From NCBI RefSeq assembly GCF_036237275.1, contig NZ_CP108352.1, forward strand, positions 7,589,501 through 7,653,500: 64,000 nt of DNA, written 5' to 3'. The notes below the pieces were generated by a model, which had not been told where the DNA came from, ran no database searches, and was given only the letters and a program-made list of their open reading frames with translations. This DNA is from Streptomyces sp. NBC_01353. Lineage in GTDB: Bacteria > Actinomycetota > Actinomycetes > Streptomycetales > Streptomycetaceae. Of this stretch, positions 56,308 to 64,000 are shown piece after piece; the first letter of the stretch is position 1, and every line of letters starts with the position of its first letter. The position numbers were made by a program, and so were the translations under genes.

Positions 56308-56973
56308 TCAGGCGTCGCCGAAGAGCGAGCGCAGGGCTACGGCCCTGCTGTCCCGCACGTGCAGAAGCGTGCTCGCCCCCGCCGCCTGCGCGTCGCCGGC
56401 CGCGATGTGCCGGTACATCTCGGCGTGCTGGGCCCTCATGTGGGCGGGCTCCGCACGCAGGCCGAACAGCAGGCGCAACTGCCAGCTCAGCTGCTCCATG
56501 GTGCGCGCGAGCAGCGGATTGCCCGACAGCTCCACGACGCCCTCGTGGAACGCGGTGTGCGCGGCCACCTCGCGTGTCCCCTCGTCCGCCGCGGCCGCCG
56601 ACTCGGCCTGACGCAGCGTCGCCTCCAGGGCGGCGAGCCCCTCGGCGTGCCCCGCCGCCGCGGCCCGCGCCGCGAGGCGCGACGCCTGGACGGCCAGCGG
56701 TTCCCACACCTCGTACAGGTGCTCCACGTCGGTGCGCTCCAGGCGGCGTACGCGTACCCCGCTGTGCGGGAGCAGTTCGAGGAGCCCTTCGGCGACCAGC
56801 GCGCGCAGCGCCTCGCGTACCGGCACGCGGGACATGCCGAGCTCCTCGGCGACCTCGCGTTCGACGAGCCGGGCGCCCTGCGCGTACCGCCGGTCGACGA
56901 TCCGCTGGAGAACGGCCTCGCGCGCTCGCGCGCTCAGCGAGGTCGTTGAGCCGGTCTTCCTGTCGTCCGCCAC
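56308..56973 (-). CDS. GntR-family (FadR/VanR-type) transcriptional regulator
   Basis: A 221-residue protein from GTG 56973. The N-terminal winged helix has AREAVLQRIVDRRYAQGARL and LGMSRVPVREALRALVAEGL; the C-terminal FCD domain has a HTAFHEGVVELSGNPLLART segment that would bind a metal and carboxylate ligand. Such regulators usually respond to organic acids. It is directly upstream of the exported amidohydrolase genes, whose intergenic region holds two inverted TTGTATACCA sites. The long upstream frame lacks a convincing alternative start. Confidence 0.88.
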   Translation of the reverse strand: MADDRKTGSTTSLSARAREAVLQRIVDRRYAQGARLVEREVAEELGMSRVPVREALRALVAEGLLELLPHSGVRVRRLERTDVEHLYEVWEPLAVQASRLAARAAAAGHAEGLAALEATLRQAESAAAADEGTREVAAHTAFHEGVVELSGNPLLARTMEQLSWQLRLLFGLRAEPAHMRAQHAEMYRHIAAGDAQAAGASTLLHVRDSRAVALRSLFGDA

Positions 56974-57068
56974 GTTCCCGGCCCTCCGTTCGGCGTGTCC
57001 CGGGCGAGGATACGTCCGGTGACCGCGTGGCACCGGCTCTCCGGCCGGTCCGGGCCGGCCGCTGGACG

Positions 57069-57089
57069 ATCTTGCCGCGGGAGCAAGAT
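57069..57089. promoter_or_regulatory. Inverted repeat ATCTTGC-N7-GCAAGAT
   Basis: Two perfect 7-bp arms separated by 7 bp lie between the GntR gene's start (about 95 bp upstream) and the cold-shock promoter (about 40 bp upstream of its -10). It is a candidate operator for either gene; the binding protein is unknown. Confidence 0.45.
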
Positions 57090-57127
57090 GGAAGGGGCAA
57101 TTCCGTGCGCAGATGACCACGCCGTGC

Positions 57128-57302
57128 TACAGTCGAGATCAGTTGCAGTTGTGGTTCCCATAGACTTCAAGTGCCTTTGACGATGATGAATCGTCGGGCA
57201 CTTTTTGTATTTTCGGTGCTGTTTCCGGACGGGGAAATCATCGCGCGACGCCGGGATTCGCACAGTGCGGATTCCCGGGTAATGCCCCGAAGGAGATATG
57301 GC
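57128..57302 (+). promoter_or_regulatory. Cold-shock gene promoter and long structured 5' leader
   Basis: TACAGT at 57128-57133 is a plausible -10, giving an mRNA leader of about 160 nt before the ATG at 57303. The leader is less GC-rich than the surroundings, includes a strong hairpin with a T-run (57169-57206) and ends in AAGGAG 7 nt before the start. Long leaders are typical of regulated csp mRNAs. Confidence 0.6.
57169..57206 (+). terminator. Attenuator-like hairpin with T-run in the cold-shock leader
   Basis: AAGTGCC (57169-57175) and GACGAT (57179-57184) pair with ATCGTC (57190-57195) and GGCACTT (57197-57203), 13 bp in all with a 5-nt loop, followed by T at 57202-57206. This is the shape of an intrinsic terminator, unusual in this genome, located upstream of the coding region and therefore a likely attenuator or thermo-responsive element. 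Confidence 0.7.
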
Positions 57303-57506
57303 ATGGCTACTGGCACCGTGAAGTGGTTCAACTCGGAAAAGGGTTTCGGCTTCATCGAGCAGGAGGGTGGCGGCCCGGACGTGTTCGCCCACTACTCCAA
57401 CATCGCGACCTCCGGCTTCCGTGAGCTGCAGGAGGGCCAGAAGGTGACCTTCGACGTCACGCAGGGCCAGAAGGGCCCGCAGGCGGAGAACATCCTCCCC
57501 GCCTGA
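57303..57506 (+). CDS. Cold-shock protein (CspA family)
   Basis: A 67-residue single OB-fold protein. [20 protein letters not shown] carries the RNP1-type KGFGFIE and RNP2 is DVFAHYSNI. It binds single-stranded RNA/DNA and acts as an RNA chaperone. AAGGAG is 7 nt before the ATG. A strong hairpin lies just downstream and a DEAD-box helicase gene follows on the same strand, a pairing that fits joint cold-adaptation of RNA structure. Confidence 0.97.
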   Translation: MATGTVKWFNSEKGFGFIEQEGGGPDVFAHYSNIATSGFRELQEGQKVTFDVTQGQKGPQAENILPA

Positions 57507-57526
57507 CGTCCTCAGCGTCTTGACGC

Positions 57527-57563
57527 AGCTGGGGCCCTCACCCGAGTGGTGAGGGTCCCAGCT
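57527..57563 (+). terminator. Strong hairpin between the cold-shock and helicase genes
   Basis: The 16-base arm at 57527-57542 pairs with 57548-57563 (one G-T wobble), with a 5-nt loop, followed by a moderately T-rich stretch. It may end most csp transcripts while allowing some read-through into the helicase gene. Confidence 0.75.
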
Positions 57564-57645
57564 CGTTGCGTTTCTCGGCCGCTTCCTGTCTTCCCGGCCA
57601 TTTTCCCGGCACGCAGGTGCCCACCCAGGTTCCACAAAGGTTTCC

Positions 57646-59082
57646 ATGAGCAGTTCAGCCCGCCCGGACCACACCCGTCGTACCTCCACGTCCAAGGACG
57701 AATTCGCGCAGCCGGTCAGCCACACCCCGGCCCTTTCCGCCGTCGCGTCCTTCGACGAGCTCGGCCTGTCCGCCGAGGTACGGGAGCTGCTCACCGCTCA
57801 CGGCGTCGACACGCCCTTCCCGATCCAGGCCGCCACCCTGCCGAACGCCCTCGCCGGGCGCGACGTCCTGGGGCGGGGCCGCACCGGATCCGGCAAGACG
57901 CTCGCCTTCGGGCTTCCACTGCTCGTCCGCACCGCCGGCCGTAGGGCCGAGGCGCGCAAGCCGCGGGCGCTCGTCCTCGTCCCCACGCGCGAGCTGGCCC
58001 AGCAGGTGACCGACGAGCTCACGCCGTACGCACGGGCGCTGAAGCTGCGGATGGCCACCGTGGTCGGCGGCATGTCGATCGGGCGGCAGGCGACCGCGCT
58101 GCGCGACGGGGCCGAGGTCGTCGTCGCGACCCCCGGTCGCCTCATGGATCTCGTCGAGCGCAAGGACGCCCGGCTGGACCGGGTGGACATCACCGTCCTC
58201 GACGAGGCCGACCAGATGGCCGACATGGGCTTCATGGACCAGGTCACCGCACTGCTCGACCTCGTACGCCCCGACGGCCAGCGGATGTTGTTCTCCGCCA
58301 CCCTCGACAAGAACGTCGACCTCCTGGTCCAGCGCTACCTCCACGACGCGGTGGTCCACTCGGTCGACCCCTCGGCCGCTGCCGTCGGCACCATGGAGCA
58401 CCACGTCCTCCAGGTGCACGGCGCCGACAAGTACGCCACCGCCACCGAGATCGCCGCCCGCGACGGGCGCGTGATCATGTTCCTGGCCACCAAGGCCTCG
58501 GTCGACCGCTTCACCGCGCACCTGCTGGGCAGCGGCGTACAGGCCGCCGCCCTGCACGGCGACAAGTCCCAGCCGCTGCGCACCCGCACCCTGGAGCGCT
58601 TCCGGAACGGCGACGTCACGGTCCTCGTGGCCACCAACGTCGCGGCGCGCGGCATCCACGTCGACGACCTCGACCTCGTCGTCAACGTCGATCCGCCGGC
58701 CGACCACAAGGACTACCTGCACCGTGGCGGACGCACCGCGCGCGCCGGCGAGTCCGGCAGCGTGGTCACGCTGGTCCTGCCCGACCAGCGGCGCGACGTG
58801 GTCCGCCTCATGGCCGACGCGGGGCTCCGTCCCCAGGTCACCCAGGTCCGTTCCGGCGAGGCCGAACTCAGCCGGATCACCGGCGCCAAGGCCCCCTCCG
58901 GCGTCCCCGTCGCAGGCAGCGCGCCGAGCAGCGAAGGCCCCAAGCGCGGCGGCAAGCCCTTCCGAGGCATGGGAACCGTCCCCGGCAAGCCGGGCCGCGC
59001 CAAGAACGAGTCCCGGCGGTCGGCCGAGGACCGCAAGATGGCCGAGGCCCGCAAGGCCGCCCGCATGCGCCGCGGGCGCTGA
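57646..59082 (+). CDS. DEAD-box RNA helicase
   Basis: A 478-residue protein. Q-motif and motif I: PFPIQAATLPNALAGRDVLG with GRTGSGKTLAFGL; Ia PTRELAQQV; II DEADQMADMGF; III SATLDKN; IV-VI in the C-terminal RecA domain with VLVATNVAARGIHVDDLDLV and HRGGRTARAGESG. The basic, glycine-rich tail (ESRRSAEDRKMAEARKAARM) probably binds RNA. The motif II DEAD sequence is intact. It unwinds structured RNA, most useful at low temperature, consistent with the upstream cold-shock gene. The start has a weak AAGGTTTCC leader. Confidence 0.96.
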   Translation: MSSSARPDHTRRTSTSKDEFAQPVSHTPALSAVASFDELGLSAEVRELLTAHGVDTPFPIQAATLPNALAGRDVLGRGRTGSGKTLAFGLPLLVRTAGRRAEARKPRALVLVPTRELAQQVTDELTPYARALKLRMATVVGGMSIGRQATALRDGAEVVVATPGRLMDLVERKDARLDRVDITVLDEADQMADMGFMDQVTALLDLVRPDGQRMLFSATLDKNVDLLVQRYLHDAVVHSVDPSAAAVGTMEHHVLQVHGADKYATATEIAARDGRVIMFLATKASVDRFTAHLLGSGVQAAALHGDKSQPLRTRTLERFRNGDVTVLVATNVAARGIHVDDLDLVVNVDPPADHKDYLHRGGRTARAGESGSVVTLVLPDQRRDVVRLMADAGLRPQVTQVRSGEAELSRITGAKAPSGVPVAGSAPSSEGPKRGGKPFRGMGTVPGKPGRAKNESRRSAEDRKMAEARKAARMRRGR

Positions 59083-59101
59083 CCCCTCAGCCGCTCCGGG
59101 G

Positions 59102-59163
59102 TTCGTCGCACCCGGCTTCAGTCGCACCCGGCTCCACTTACCGGGCCTCAGTCGCACCGGTAC
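59102..59163. repeat. 16-bp tandem repeats including a stop codon
   Basis: TTCGTCGCACCCGGCT (59102-59117) is followed directly by TCAGTCGCACCCGGCT (59118-59133), and the same TCAGTCGCACCGG starts again at 59148, where TCA is the stop codon (minus) of the downstream membrane-protein gene. Confidence 0.75.
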
Positions 59164-59789
59164 GTGAAGCGGGTCTCCGCGGTGTGCCCCGGGGAGGGCG
59201 AGACGATCACCAGCCTGGCCGTCGCCCGGTGCTCGCCCCGGCCGCGGAACGTCCACAGCAGATGCAGGCGCGCCTGGGTCTGATGCCGGGCGAGCCGCTC
59301 CCGCAGCAGCCCGGACGTGGTGCCGTCGCTGCGCTCCCAGCGGTACGTCACGGTGCCCGGCCGCCCGTCGGTCTCCACCACCGCCACGACGTCCGCCGTA
59401 CCGTCACAGCCGAGCGGCCGCGCGGGCGGGGCGACCGCCACCCCGCGTACGGACACGGTCGGCCCGATCCGCTGCCACGCCAGGAACGCCAGCACGGCCA
59501 GCAGCACGACACCCGCCAGGGCGTACCGCCCCAGCCCCCGACCGCGCGGGCGCGGAGGCGCTCCGCCGGGGTCCTGCCCGGGCAGCGTTCCGTGCCAGAT
59601 CTGTGCCGTCGTGGGACCGTCGACGGCCCGTCGCCGGACGGCCGCCGTCACGCCGGGACCGAATCGCAGGACCTCGCCCTCGACACGGTCGGGCGGCACG
59701 TCGTCCGCCGGTCTTTCGAACCACTGGCTGCCGAGCACCGTGGCGCTGTAGTCGTCCGAGTCGTACGGGCGGTGTCGTGGATCGCTCAT
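59148..59789 (-). CDS. Single-helix membrane protein coupled to a Ser/Thr kinase
   Basis: A 213-residue protein with a cytoplasmic N-terminal region (about 100 residues, Pro/Arg-rich near RPRGRGLGRY), one membrane helix (ALAGVVLLAVLAFLAWQRIG) and an extracytoplasmic beta-rich domain ending RFTYRCD. Cysteines at LGCDGTADVV and the terminal CD could pair. The extracytoplasmic part resembles that of the kinase upstream (both have GTVTYRWERSDG/VTVLIGWFTSD-type strands). Its ATG overlaps the kinase stop (ATGA). I do not recognise a family; it may be a kinase substrate or co-receptor. Confidence 0.7.
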   Translation of the reverse strand: MSDPRHRPYDSDDYSATVLGSQWFERPADDVPPDRVEGEVLRFGPGVTAAVRRRAVDGPTTAQIWHGTLPGQDPGGAPPRPRGRGLGRYALAGVVLLAVLAFLAWQRIGPTVSVRGVAVAPPARPLGCDGTADVVAVVETDGRPGTVTYRWERSDGTTSGLLRERLARHQTQARLHLLWTFRGRGEHRATARLVIVSPSPGHTAETRFTYRCD

Positions 59790-61408
59790 GAGACCGTGCA
59801 CCCCCGGGTGAGGACCTGCTGCGTGGAACCGCCGTTCGCGGCCGAGGGGTCCGTCGTCGCCCGCACACCCCAGTAGCAGCCCCTGCCCTGGAAGGCGTGG
59901 GTCAGCGTGAACGTGTAGCGCGTCGCTCCGCTGCGCCGAAGGCTCTCGGAGCCGTCGGCGATGCCCGGCTCTCCCTTGGCGTCGCTCGTGAACCAGCCGA
60001 TGAGGACGGTCACCGGGCCGGTCCCGTCGGTGACGACCTCGAAGGTCGCCTCGGCGGTGCCCGTGCCGGTCTGCCGCAGGCCGGTGACGGACACCGACTT
60101 CACGCCGACCGGACGTGTGCTCGTGGGCGGGCTGGTCACCGGATCCGTCGGGGGAGCGGTCGTGGTCGGAGCGGCCGTCGTCGGACTCGTGGTCGCCGTC
60201 GGAGTGACGGTCGGAGTCTCGGTCGGCGACGGCGGGGGAGTGGAGGAGGGAGTCGATTCGGTGGTCGCCGACGGTGTGGCTTCCGGAGACGTCGATTCCG
60301 ACGGCTCGGCTGTGGGGGACACGGAGGCCGCCGGCAGCGCGCTCGTGGTGGCGAAGGCCTCGGCCGTCGTACGGCCCGCCCCCTCGTCCCCGGCGCGCGC
60401 GGCGACGGCGGCCAGCAGGGCCAGGATCAGCGCCCCCACGCCGGCCGGAAGCACCCTCGGCCACAGCCGCGTCCCGCGACCCCCGCTCGGCGGCAGGGTG
60501 GTCGTGTGGAGAACGGTCGTGCCCGTGGCCTGCCCGCCGCCGTTCGAGGGGAGGAGCAGAGGGAGAAGGGCCGCGAGCGCGGCGAGTCTGCGCTGACCGC
60601 GCTCCTCCCAGTCCGGCCCGTAGGCGGCCGTGGCGACGGTCTCCAACTCGGTCACGAACGCCGCCGCGTTCGCCGGCCGCTGCTCCGGAGCCTTGGCGAG
60701 ACCGCGCCGGATCAGCGGACGCAACGGTTCCGGCGCGGCCGCGTCGGGGACGGGGGCGTCGAGGTGCTGGAGCGCCAGTTCGGCGATGTTCTGGCCGGTG
60801 AACGGCTTGTGTCCGGTGAGGCATTCGTAGAAGGTCGCGGTCGCCGCGTACACATCGGCGGCGGGGGAGGCGGGCTCGCCGTTCCACTGCTCGGGAGCCA
60901 TGTACGCGGGGGTGCCGGCGACGCCGGGCCTGCTGCCGCGGTCCGTCGCGATGCCGAAGTCGACGAGCTTGGACGAGCCGTCGGCGGCGACCAGGACGTT
61001 CTCCGGCTTGTAGTCGCGGTGCACGACCCCCGCCCGGTGTGCGGCGGCAAGACCCAGCAGCGAGCCCTTGAGCACGACCAGCGCAGCCTCGGGGCCCGTG
61101 GCGCCCTCCCGGGCCAGCAACGCGCGCAGGGCGAGCCCGTCGACCAGCTCCATGACGATGGCCGCGCCACGCGGAGCCTCCACGTACTCGTACAGACCCA
61201 CGACGTACGGCGAGTCGAGGCCGCCGAGCAGGCGCGCCTCCGCCCGGAAGCCCCGGATGAACGCGGCGTCCGTCCGCAGGCGTTCGCCGAGGTACTTCAC
61301 GGCCACCGGCACACGCGTCGCGTCGTGGACGGCGAGGACCACCCGCCCGCTGCCGCCCGAACCCAGTTCCCGGTACTCCGTGTACCCGGGGACCACCCAT
61401 GAGTCCAT
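59786..61408 (-). CDS. Transmembrane serine/threonine protein kinase (PASTA-less)
   Basis: A 540-residue protein. The N-terminal Hanks-type kinase domain (residues about 8-265) has the glycine loop ELGSGGSGRVVLAV, VAVKYLGERL with the ATP lysine, catalytic HRDYKPENVLVA and metal-binding VDFGIATDRG, and an APE equivalent in MAPEQWNG. A membrane helix (AGVGALILALLAAVAARAGD) follows, then a Ser/Thr/Pro-rich stalk (about 350-430) and an extracytoplasmic beta-domain with two cysteines (GCYWGVRATTD and RGCTVS). All catalytic residues are intact. The ligand for the external domain is unknown. It is coupled to the next gene by an ATGA overlap. Confidence 0.93.
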   Translation of the reverse strand: MDSWVVPGYTEYRELGSGGSGRVVLAVHDATRVPVAVKYLGERLRTDAAFIRGFRAEARLLGGLDSPYVVGLYEYVEAPRGAAIVMELVDGLALRALLAREGATGPEAALVVLKGSLLGLAAAHRAGVVHRDYKPENVLVAADGSSKLVDFGIATDRGSRPGVAGTPAYMAPEQWNGEPASPAADVYAATATFYECLTGHKPFTGQNIAELALQHLDAPVPDAAAPEPLRPLIRRGLAKAPEQRPANAAAFVTELETVATAAYGPDWEERGQRRLAALAALLPLLLPSNGGGQATGTTVLHTTTLPPSGGRGTRLWPRVLPAGVGALILALLAAVAARAGDEGAGRTTAEAFATTSALPAASVSPTAEPSESTSPEATPSATTESTPSSTPPPSPTETPTVTPTATTSPTTAAPTTTAPPTDPVTSPPTSTRPVGVKSVSVTGLRQTGTGTAEATFEVVTDGTGPVTVLIGWFTSDAKGEPGIADGSESLRRSGATRYTFTLTHAFQGRGCYWGVRATTDPSAANGGSTQQVLTRGCTVS

Positions 61409-61705
61409 TCCGCCCCCCTTCCTCCCCCATGGGGACAGATTCCGGCCACGTCCGGTTCCCGGGAAGGGCGCACGGGCGGCGCATGGACTTCTCGTACGAC
61501 CCCATGGACTCTTCGACGACCGCGCTCGGCCGTGCGCCCGCGGACTCTACGGTGTTTCCGGCCGTGGGGACGCCCGCCCGGTTCCGCGTTCATGTCCTGT
61601 ACCGCGCCCCCACGTGTCGACGACACGTCCCCGTCCCCTCACCCACTGATCTTGGGCTCGCTCGGACCACCGTCCCCCCGGAATCCATCAGAGGTGCTCA
61701 GACCC
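61409..61705. promoter_or_regulatory. 297-bp divergent region between the kinase and phospholipase genes
   Basis: No gene is supported. The stretch must carry promoters for both genes. ATGs on the plus strand within it open frames without conserved sequence. No clear operator symmetry was seen. Confidence 0.4.
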
Positions 61706-63769
61706 ATGACGGAACTCAATCGGCGCCGCTTTCTCCAGATAGCCGGTGCCACCGCCGGCTTCTCCGCCCTCGGCAGCAGCATCGCCCGGGCCGCCGCCAT
61801 TCCCGCCGCCCGCGCGTCCGGAACCCTCGCCGACATCGAGCACATCGTCGTGCTGATGCAGGAGAACCGCTCCTTCGACCACTACTTCGGCGCGCTGAAC
61901 GGCGTCCGCGGCTTCGGCGACCCCCGCCCGATCACGCTGCCCAGCGGAAAGTCGGTCTGGCACCAGCAGGACGGCACCAAGACCGTGCTGCCGTACCACC
62001 CGACGGCCGACGACCTCGGGATGCAGTTCATCGCCGGGCTCAACCACGACTGGGCGGGCGGCCACCGGGCGTTCAACAACGGCAAGTACGACCAGTGGAT
62101 CCCCGCCAAGTCCGCAGGCACCATGGCGTACCTGAACCGGAACGACATCCCGTTCCACTACGCGCTCGCCGACGCGTTCACCGTCTGCGACGCCTACCAC
62201 TGCTCGTTCATCGGGGCCACCGACCCCAACCGCTACTACATGTGGACCGGTCACACCGGCAACGACCGCACCGGTGGCGGCCCCGTCCTCGGCAACGAAG
62301 AAGCCGGCTACAGCTGGAAGACGTACCCCGAGCGGCTCGAGCAGGCCGGGATCTCCTGGAAGATCTACCAGGACATCGGCGACGGTCTGAACGCGGCCGG
62401 CCACTGGGGCTGGATCAACGACGCCTACCGCGGCAACTACGGCGACAACTCGCTGCTCTACTTCAACCAGTACCGCAACGCCCAGCCGGGCAACCCGCTC
62501 TACGACAAGGCCCGCACCGGCACCGACGTCAAGAACGGGGGCGGCTTCTTCGACATCCTGCGCGCCGACGTGGCCGCGAACCGGCTCCCGAAGATCTCCT
62601 GGATCGCCGCCCCCGAGGCCTTCACCGAGCACCCCAACTTCCCCTCGAACTACGGCGCCTGGTACATCTCGCAGGTCCTCGACGCGCTCACCTCCAACCC
62701 GGAGGTGTGGAGCAGGACCGCGCTGTTCATCACGTACGACGAGAACGACGGCTACTTCGACCACGTCGTCCCGCCCTACCCGCCGGCCTCCGCCGCCCAG
62801 GGACGCTCCACCGTCGACACCTCCCTCGACTGGTTCACCGGCAACGCCGGATACGCCGCCGGCTCCTACGGCCTGGGCCAGCGCGTGCCGATGCTCGTCG
62901 TCTCGCCCTGGAGCAAGGGCGGTTACGTCTGTTCCGAGGTCTTCGACCACACCTCGATCATCCGGTTCATGGAGCGCCGCTTCGGGGTCCAGGAGCCGCA
63001 GATCTCGCCCTGGCGGCGGGCCGTCTGCGGCGACCTCACCTCGGCCTTCGACTTCGCGCTCGAGGACACCGCACCGGCCCCGCTGCCCGACACCTCGGCC
63101 TACGAGCCGCCGGACAGGGAGCGGCACCCCAGCTACGTACCGAAGCCGCCCAGCAAGCCGGTCCTGCCCGTCCAGGAGGCAGGGGCACGCCCGACCAGGC
63201 CACTGCCGTACGAGCTGTACGTGGACGGCTCGGCCACCCCGTCCACCGGCCGCTACACCCTCACGTTCGGCGCGGGCGCCAAGGCCGGGGCCCACTTCTA
63301 CATCACCGCGCCGAACCGTACCGACGGTCCGTGGACGTACACCACGGGGGCGGGGGCGAGCCTGCCGGACACCTGGAACACGGCGTACTCGGCGGGGACG
63401 TACGACCTCACCGCCACCGGACCGCAGGGCTTCCTGCGACGCTTCCGGGGACCCGGCACGAAGGCCGGCCCCGAGGTGACGGCCCGTCATGACGGCGTCG
63501 GCGGCAATCTGGTGCTGACGATGAAGAACCCGGGCGCGGCGGGCGTCACCCTCACCGTCACCAACGCCCCGGCCTACGGCGGCCAGTCGCGGACCTTCAG
63601 CGTGGCCCAGGGCGCCACCGTGACGCACACCGTGGACCTGAGCGGCAGCGGGCGCTGGTACGACCTGTCGGTCGTCTCCAGCGGTGACAGCACCTTCCTG
63701 CGCCGCTTCGCCGGCCATGTGGAGACCGGAGCCCCCGGCGTCAGCGACCCCGGCATCATCACGGGCTAG
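61706..63769 (+). CDS. Phosphocholine-specific phospholipase C, Tat-exported
   Basis: A 687-residue protein. The Tat signal is TELNRRRFLQIAGATAGFSA followed by ALA-type cleavage region. The catalytic domain starts IEHIVVLMQENRSFDHYFGA, with the nucleophile in ENRSFDHYFG and further GINDAY/ITYDENDGYFDHVVPP metal ligands, characteristic of the bacterial PLC/acid phosphatase superfamily. Two DUF756-type C-terminal domains (residues about 480-600 and 600-687) end the protein. It would hydrolyse phosphatidylcholine or sphingomyelin outside the cell, often induced by phosphate limitation; no Pho box was recognised. The upstream frame extends further but lacks signal features. Confidence 0.93.
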   Translation: MTELNRRRFLQIAGATAGFSALGSSIARAAAIPAARASGTLADIEHIVVLMQENRSFDHYFGALNGVRGFGDPRPITLPSGKSVWHQQDGTKTVLPYHPTADDLGMQFIAGLNHDWAGGHRAFNNGKYDQWIPAKSAGTMAYLNRNDIPFHYALADAFTVCDAYHCSFIGATDPNRYYMWTGHTGNDRTGGGPVLGNEEAGYSWKTYPERLEQAGISWKIYQDIGDGLNAAGHWGWINDAYRGNYGDNSLLYFNQYRNAQPGNPLYDKARTGTDVKNGGGFFDILRADVAANRLPKISWIAAPEAFTEHPNFPSNYGAWYISQVLDALTSNPEVWSRTALFITYDENDGYFDHVVPPYPPASAAQGRSTVDTSLDWFTGNAGYAAGSYGLGQRVPMLVVSPWSKGGYVCSEVFDHTSIIRFMERRFGVQEPQISPWRRAVCGDLTSAFDFALEDTAPAPLPDTSAYEPPDRERHPSYVPKPPSKPVLPVQEAGARPTRPLPYELYVDGSATPSTGRYTLTFGAGAKAGAHFYITAPNRTDGPWTYTTGAGASLPDTWNTAYSAGTYDLTATGPQGFLRRFRGPGTKAGPEVTARHDGVGGNLVLTMKNPGAAGVTLTVTNAPAYGGQSRTFSVAQGATVTHTVDLSGSGRWYDLSVVSSGDSTFLRRFAGHVETGAPGVSDPGIITG

Positions 63770-63811
63770 CACAGGAGACGGGCGGTGCGGCGGGTCGGAC
63801 GGCGGGGCGGG

Positions 63812-64000
63812 TCAGACGGTGACGACCCGCACGCCCGCGTCCGTCAACTCCCGCACCGCCTCCGTCGGGATCGCCGCGTCCGTCACCAGCACGTCCACGC
63901 GGTCGACCCCGCAGATCCGGGCGAAGGCCCGCCTGCCCAGCTTCGAGGAGTCGGCGGCCACGACGACCCGGCTCGCCCGCTCGGCGAAGAGCCGGCTGAT
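63812..64000 (-). CDS. DeoR-family regulator, C-terminal part (cut by window edge)
   Basis: The last 62 residues of a minus-strand gene whose start is beyond the window. ISRLFAERASRVVVAADSSK and a following LGRRAFARIC, then DRVDVLVTDAAIPTEAVREL, match the DeoR sensor-domain C-terminus (compare VVVADHTKWG and DTLVTDAG in the DeoR protein at 18942-19781). It converges with the phospholipase gene 42 bp away. Confidence 0.85.
   Translation of the reverse strand: MSRLFAERASRVVVAADSSKLGRRAFARICGVDRVDVLVTDAAIPTEAVRELTDAGVRVVTV

Overview
The window looks like chromosomal DNA of a Streptomyces species or a close relative. Base composition is very GC-rich, with G or C at almost every third codon position. 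GTG starts are common, and many starts sit 6-8 nt after a TANNNT-type -10 box with no ribosome binding site. The gene content is also typical: SARP, ROK, MDMPI-type, DUF4865, DUF6643, TerD, Rv1733c-type, UvrA-like and nSTAND/WD40 genes. About 57 genes are called. No rRNA, tRNA, insertion sequence, prophage or CRISPR array was seen.

Layout. 1-5.4 kb: a TetR tail, a SARP regulator facing an MmpL exporter across 12-bp operator-like repeats, and a histidine kinase/NarL regulator pair. 5.4-16.7 kb: MDMPI-type protein, MFS exporter, HhH protein, ROK regulator, methyltransferase, a TetR-DUF4865 unit with a dyad operator, a SHOCT-ABC-FtsX operon with ATGA overlaps, and an RsbW-like kinase group. 16.8-31 kb: Cds1-like PLP enzyme, two SRPBCC proteins, DeoR regulator, a membrane alpha/beta hydrolase convergent with a beta-helix/AAA+ fusion, MOSC protein, DUF6643, a TerD gene split by a frameshift, HpnB-like glycosyltransferase and a racemase. 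31-39 kb: O-antigen-ligase-like protein, Lnt, Nudix, and a 3-hydroxybutyrate dehydrogenase/PucR regulator/MHS permease group.

39.3-43.8 kb is the most striking locus. A small Trypco1 (trypsin-co-occurring domain) protein lies 5 nt ahead of a 1375-residue protein that joins a trypsin-like protease with intact H/D/S, an nSTAND1 NTPase, one membrane helix and 14 WD40 repeats. Several of the repeats are almost identical at the DNA level. The arrangement fits an NTP-dependent, protease-effector conflict or immunity system. Facing it is a frameshifted XRE-membrane-I36 inhibitor-like gene.

45-53 kb is a repair-flavoured stretch: VOC protein, split LigD (polymerase and phosphoesterase genes without ligase or Ku), SRPBCC, DUF2255, an M20 peptidase remnant, a UvrA-like ATPase and an orphan barstar. 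53-64 kb holds two exported amidohydrolases with a GntR regulator and two matching candidate operators, a cold-shock protein with a structured 5' leader followed by a DEAD-box helicase, a Ser/Thr kinase coupled to a membrane protein, a Tat-exported phospholipase C and the end of a second DeoR regulator.

A cross-cutting feature is that six genes (304, 7589, 24961, 31096, 33983, 59148) have diverged tandem repeats of about 16-35 bp that include, or start at, their own stop codon. Two genes (TerD, XRE-I36) carry frameshifts at short tandem duplications. All functional statements rest on reading the sequence; no database search was run.
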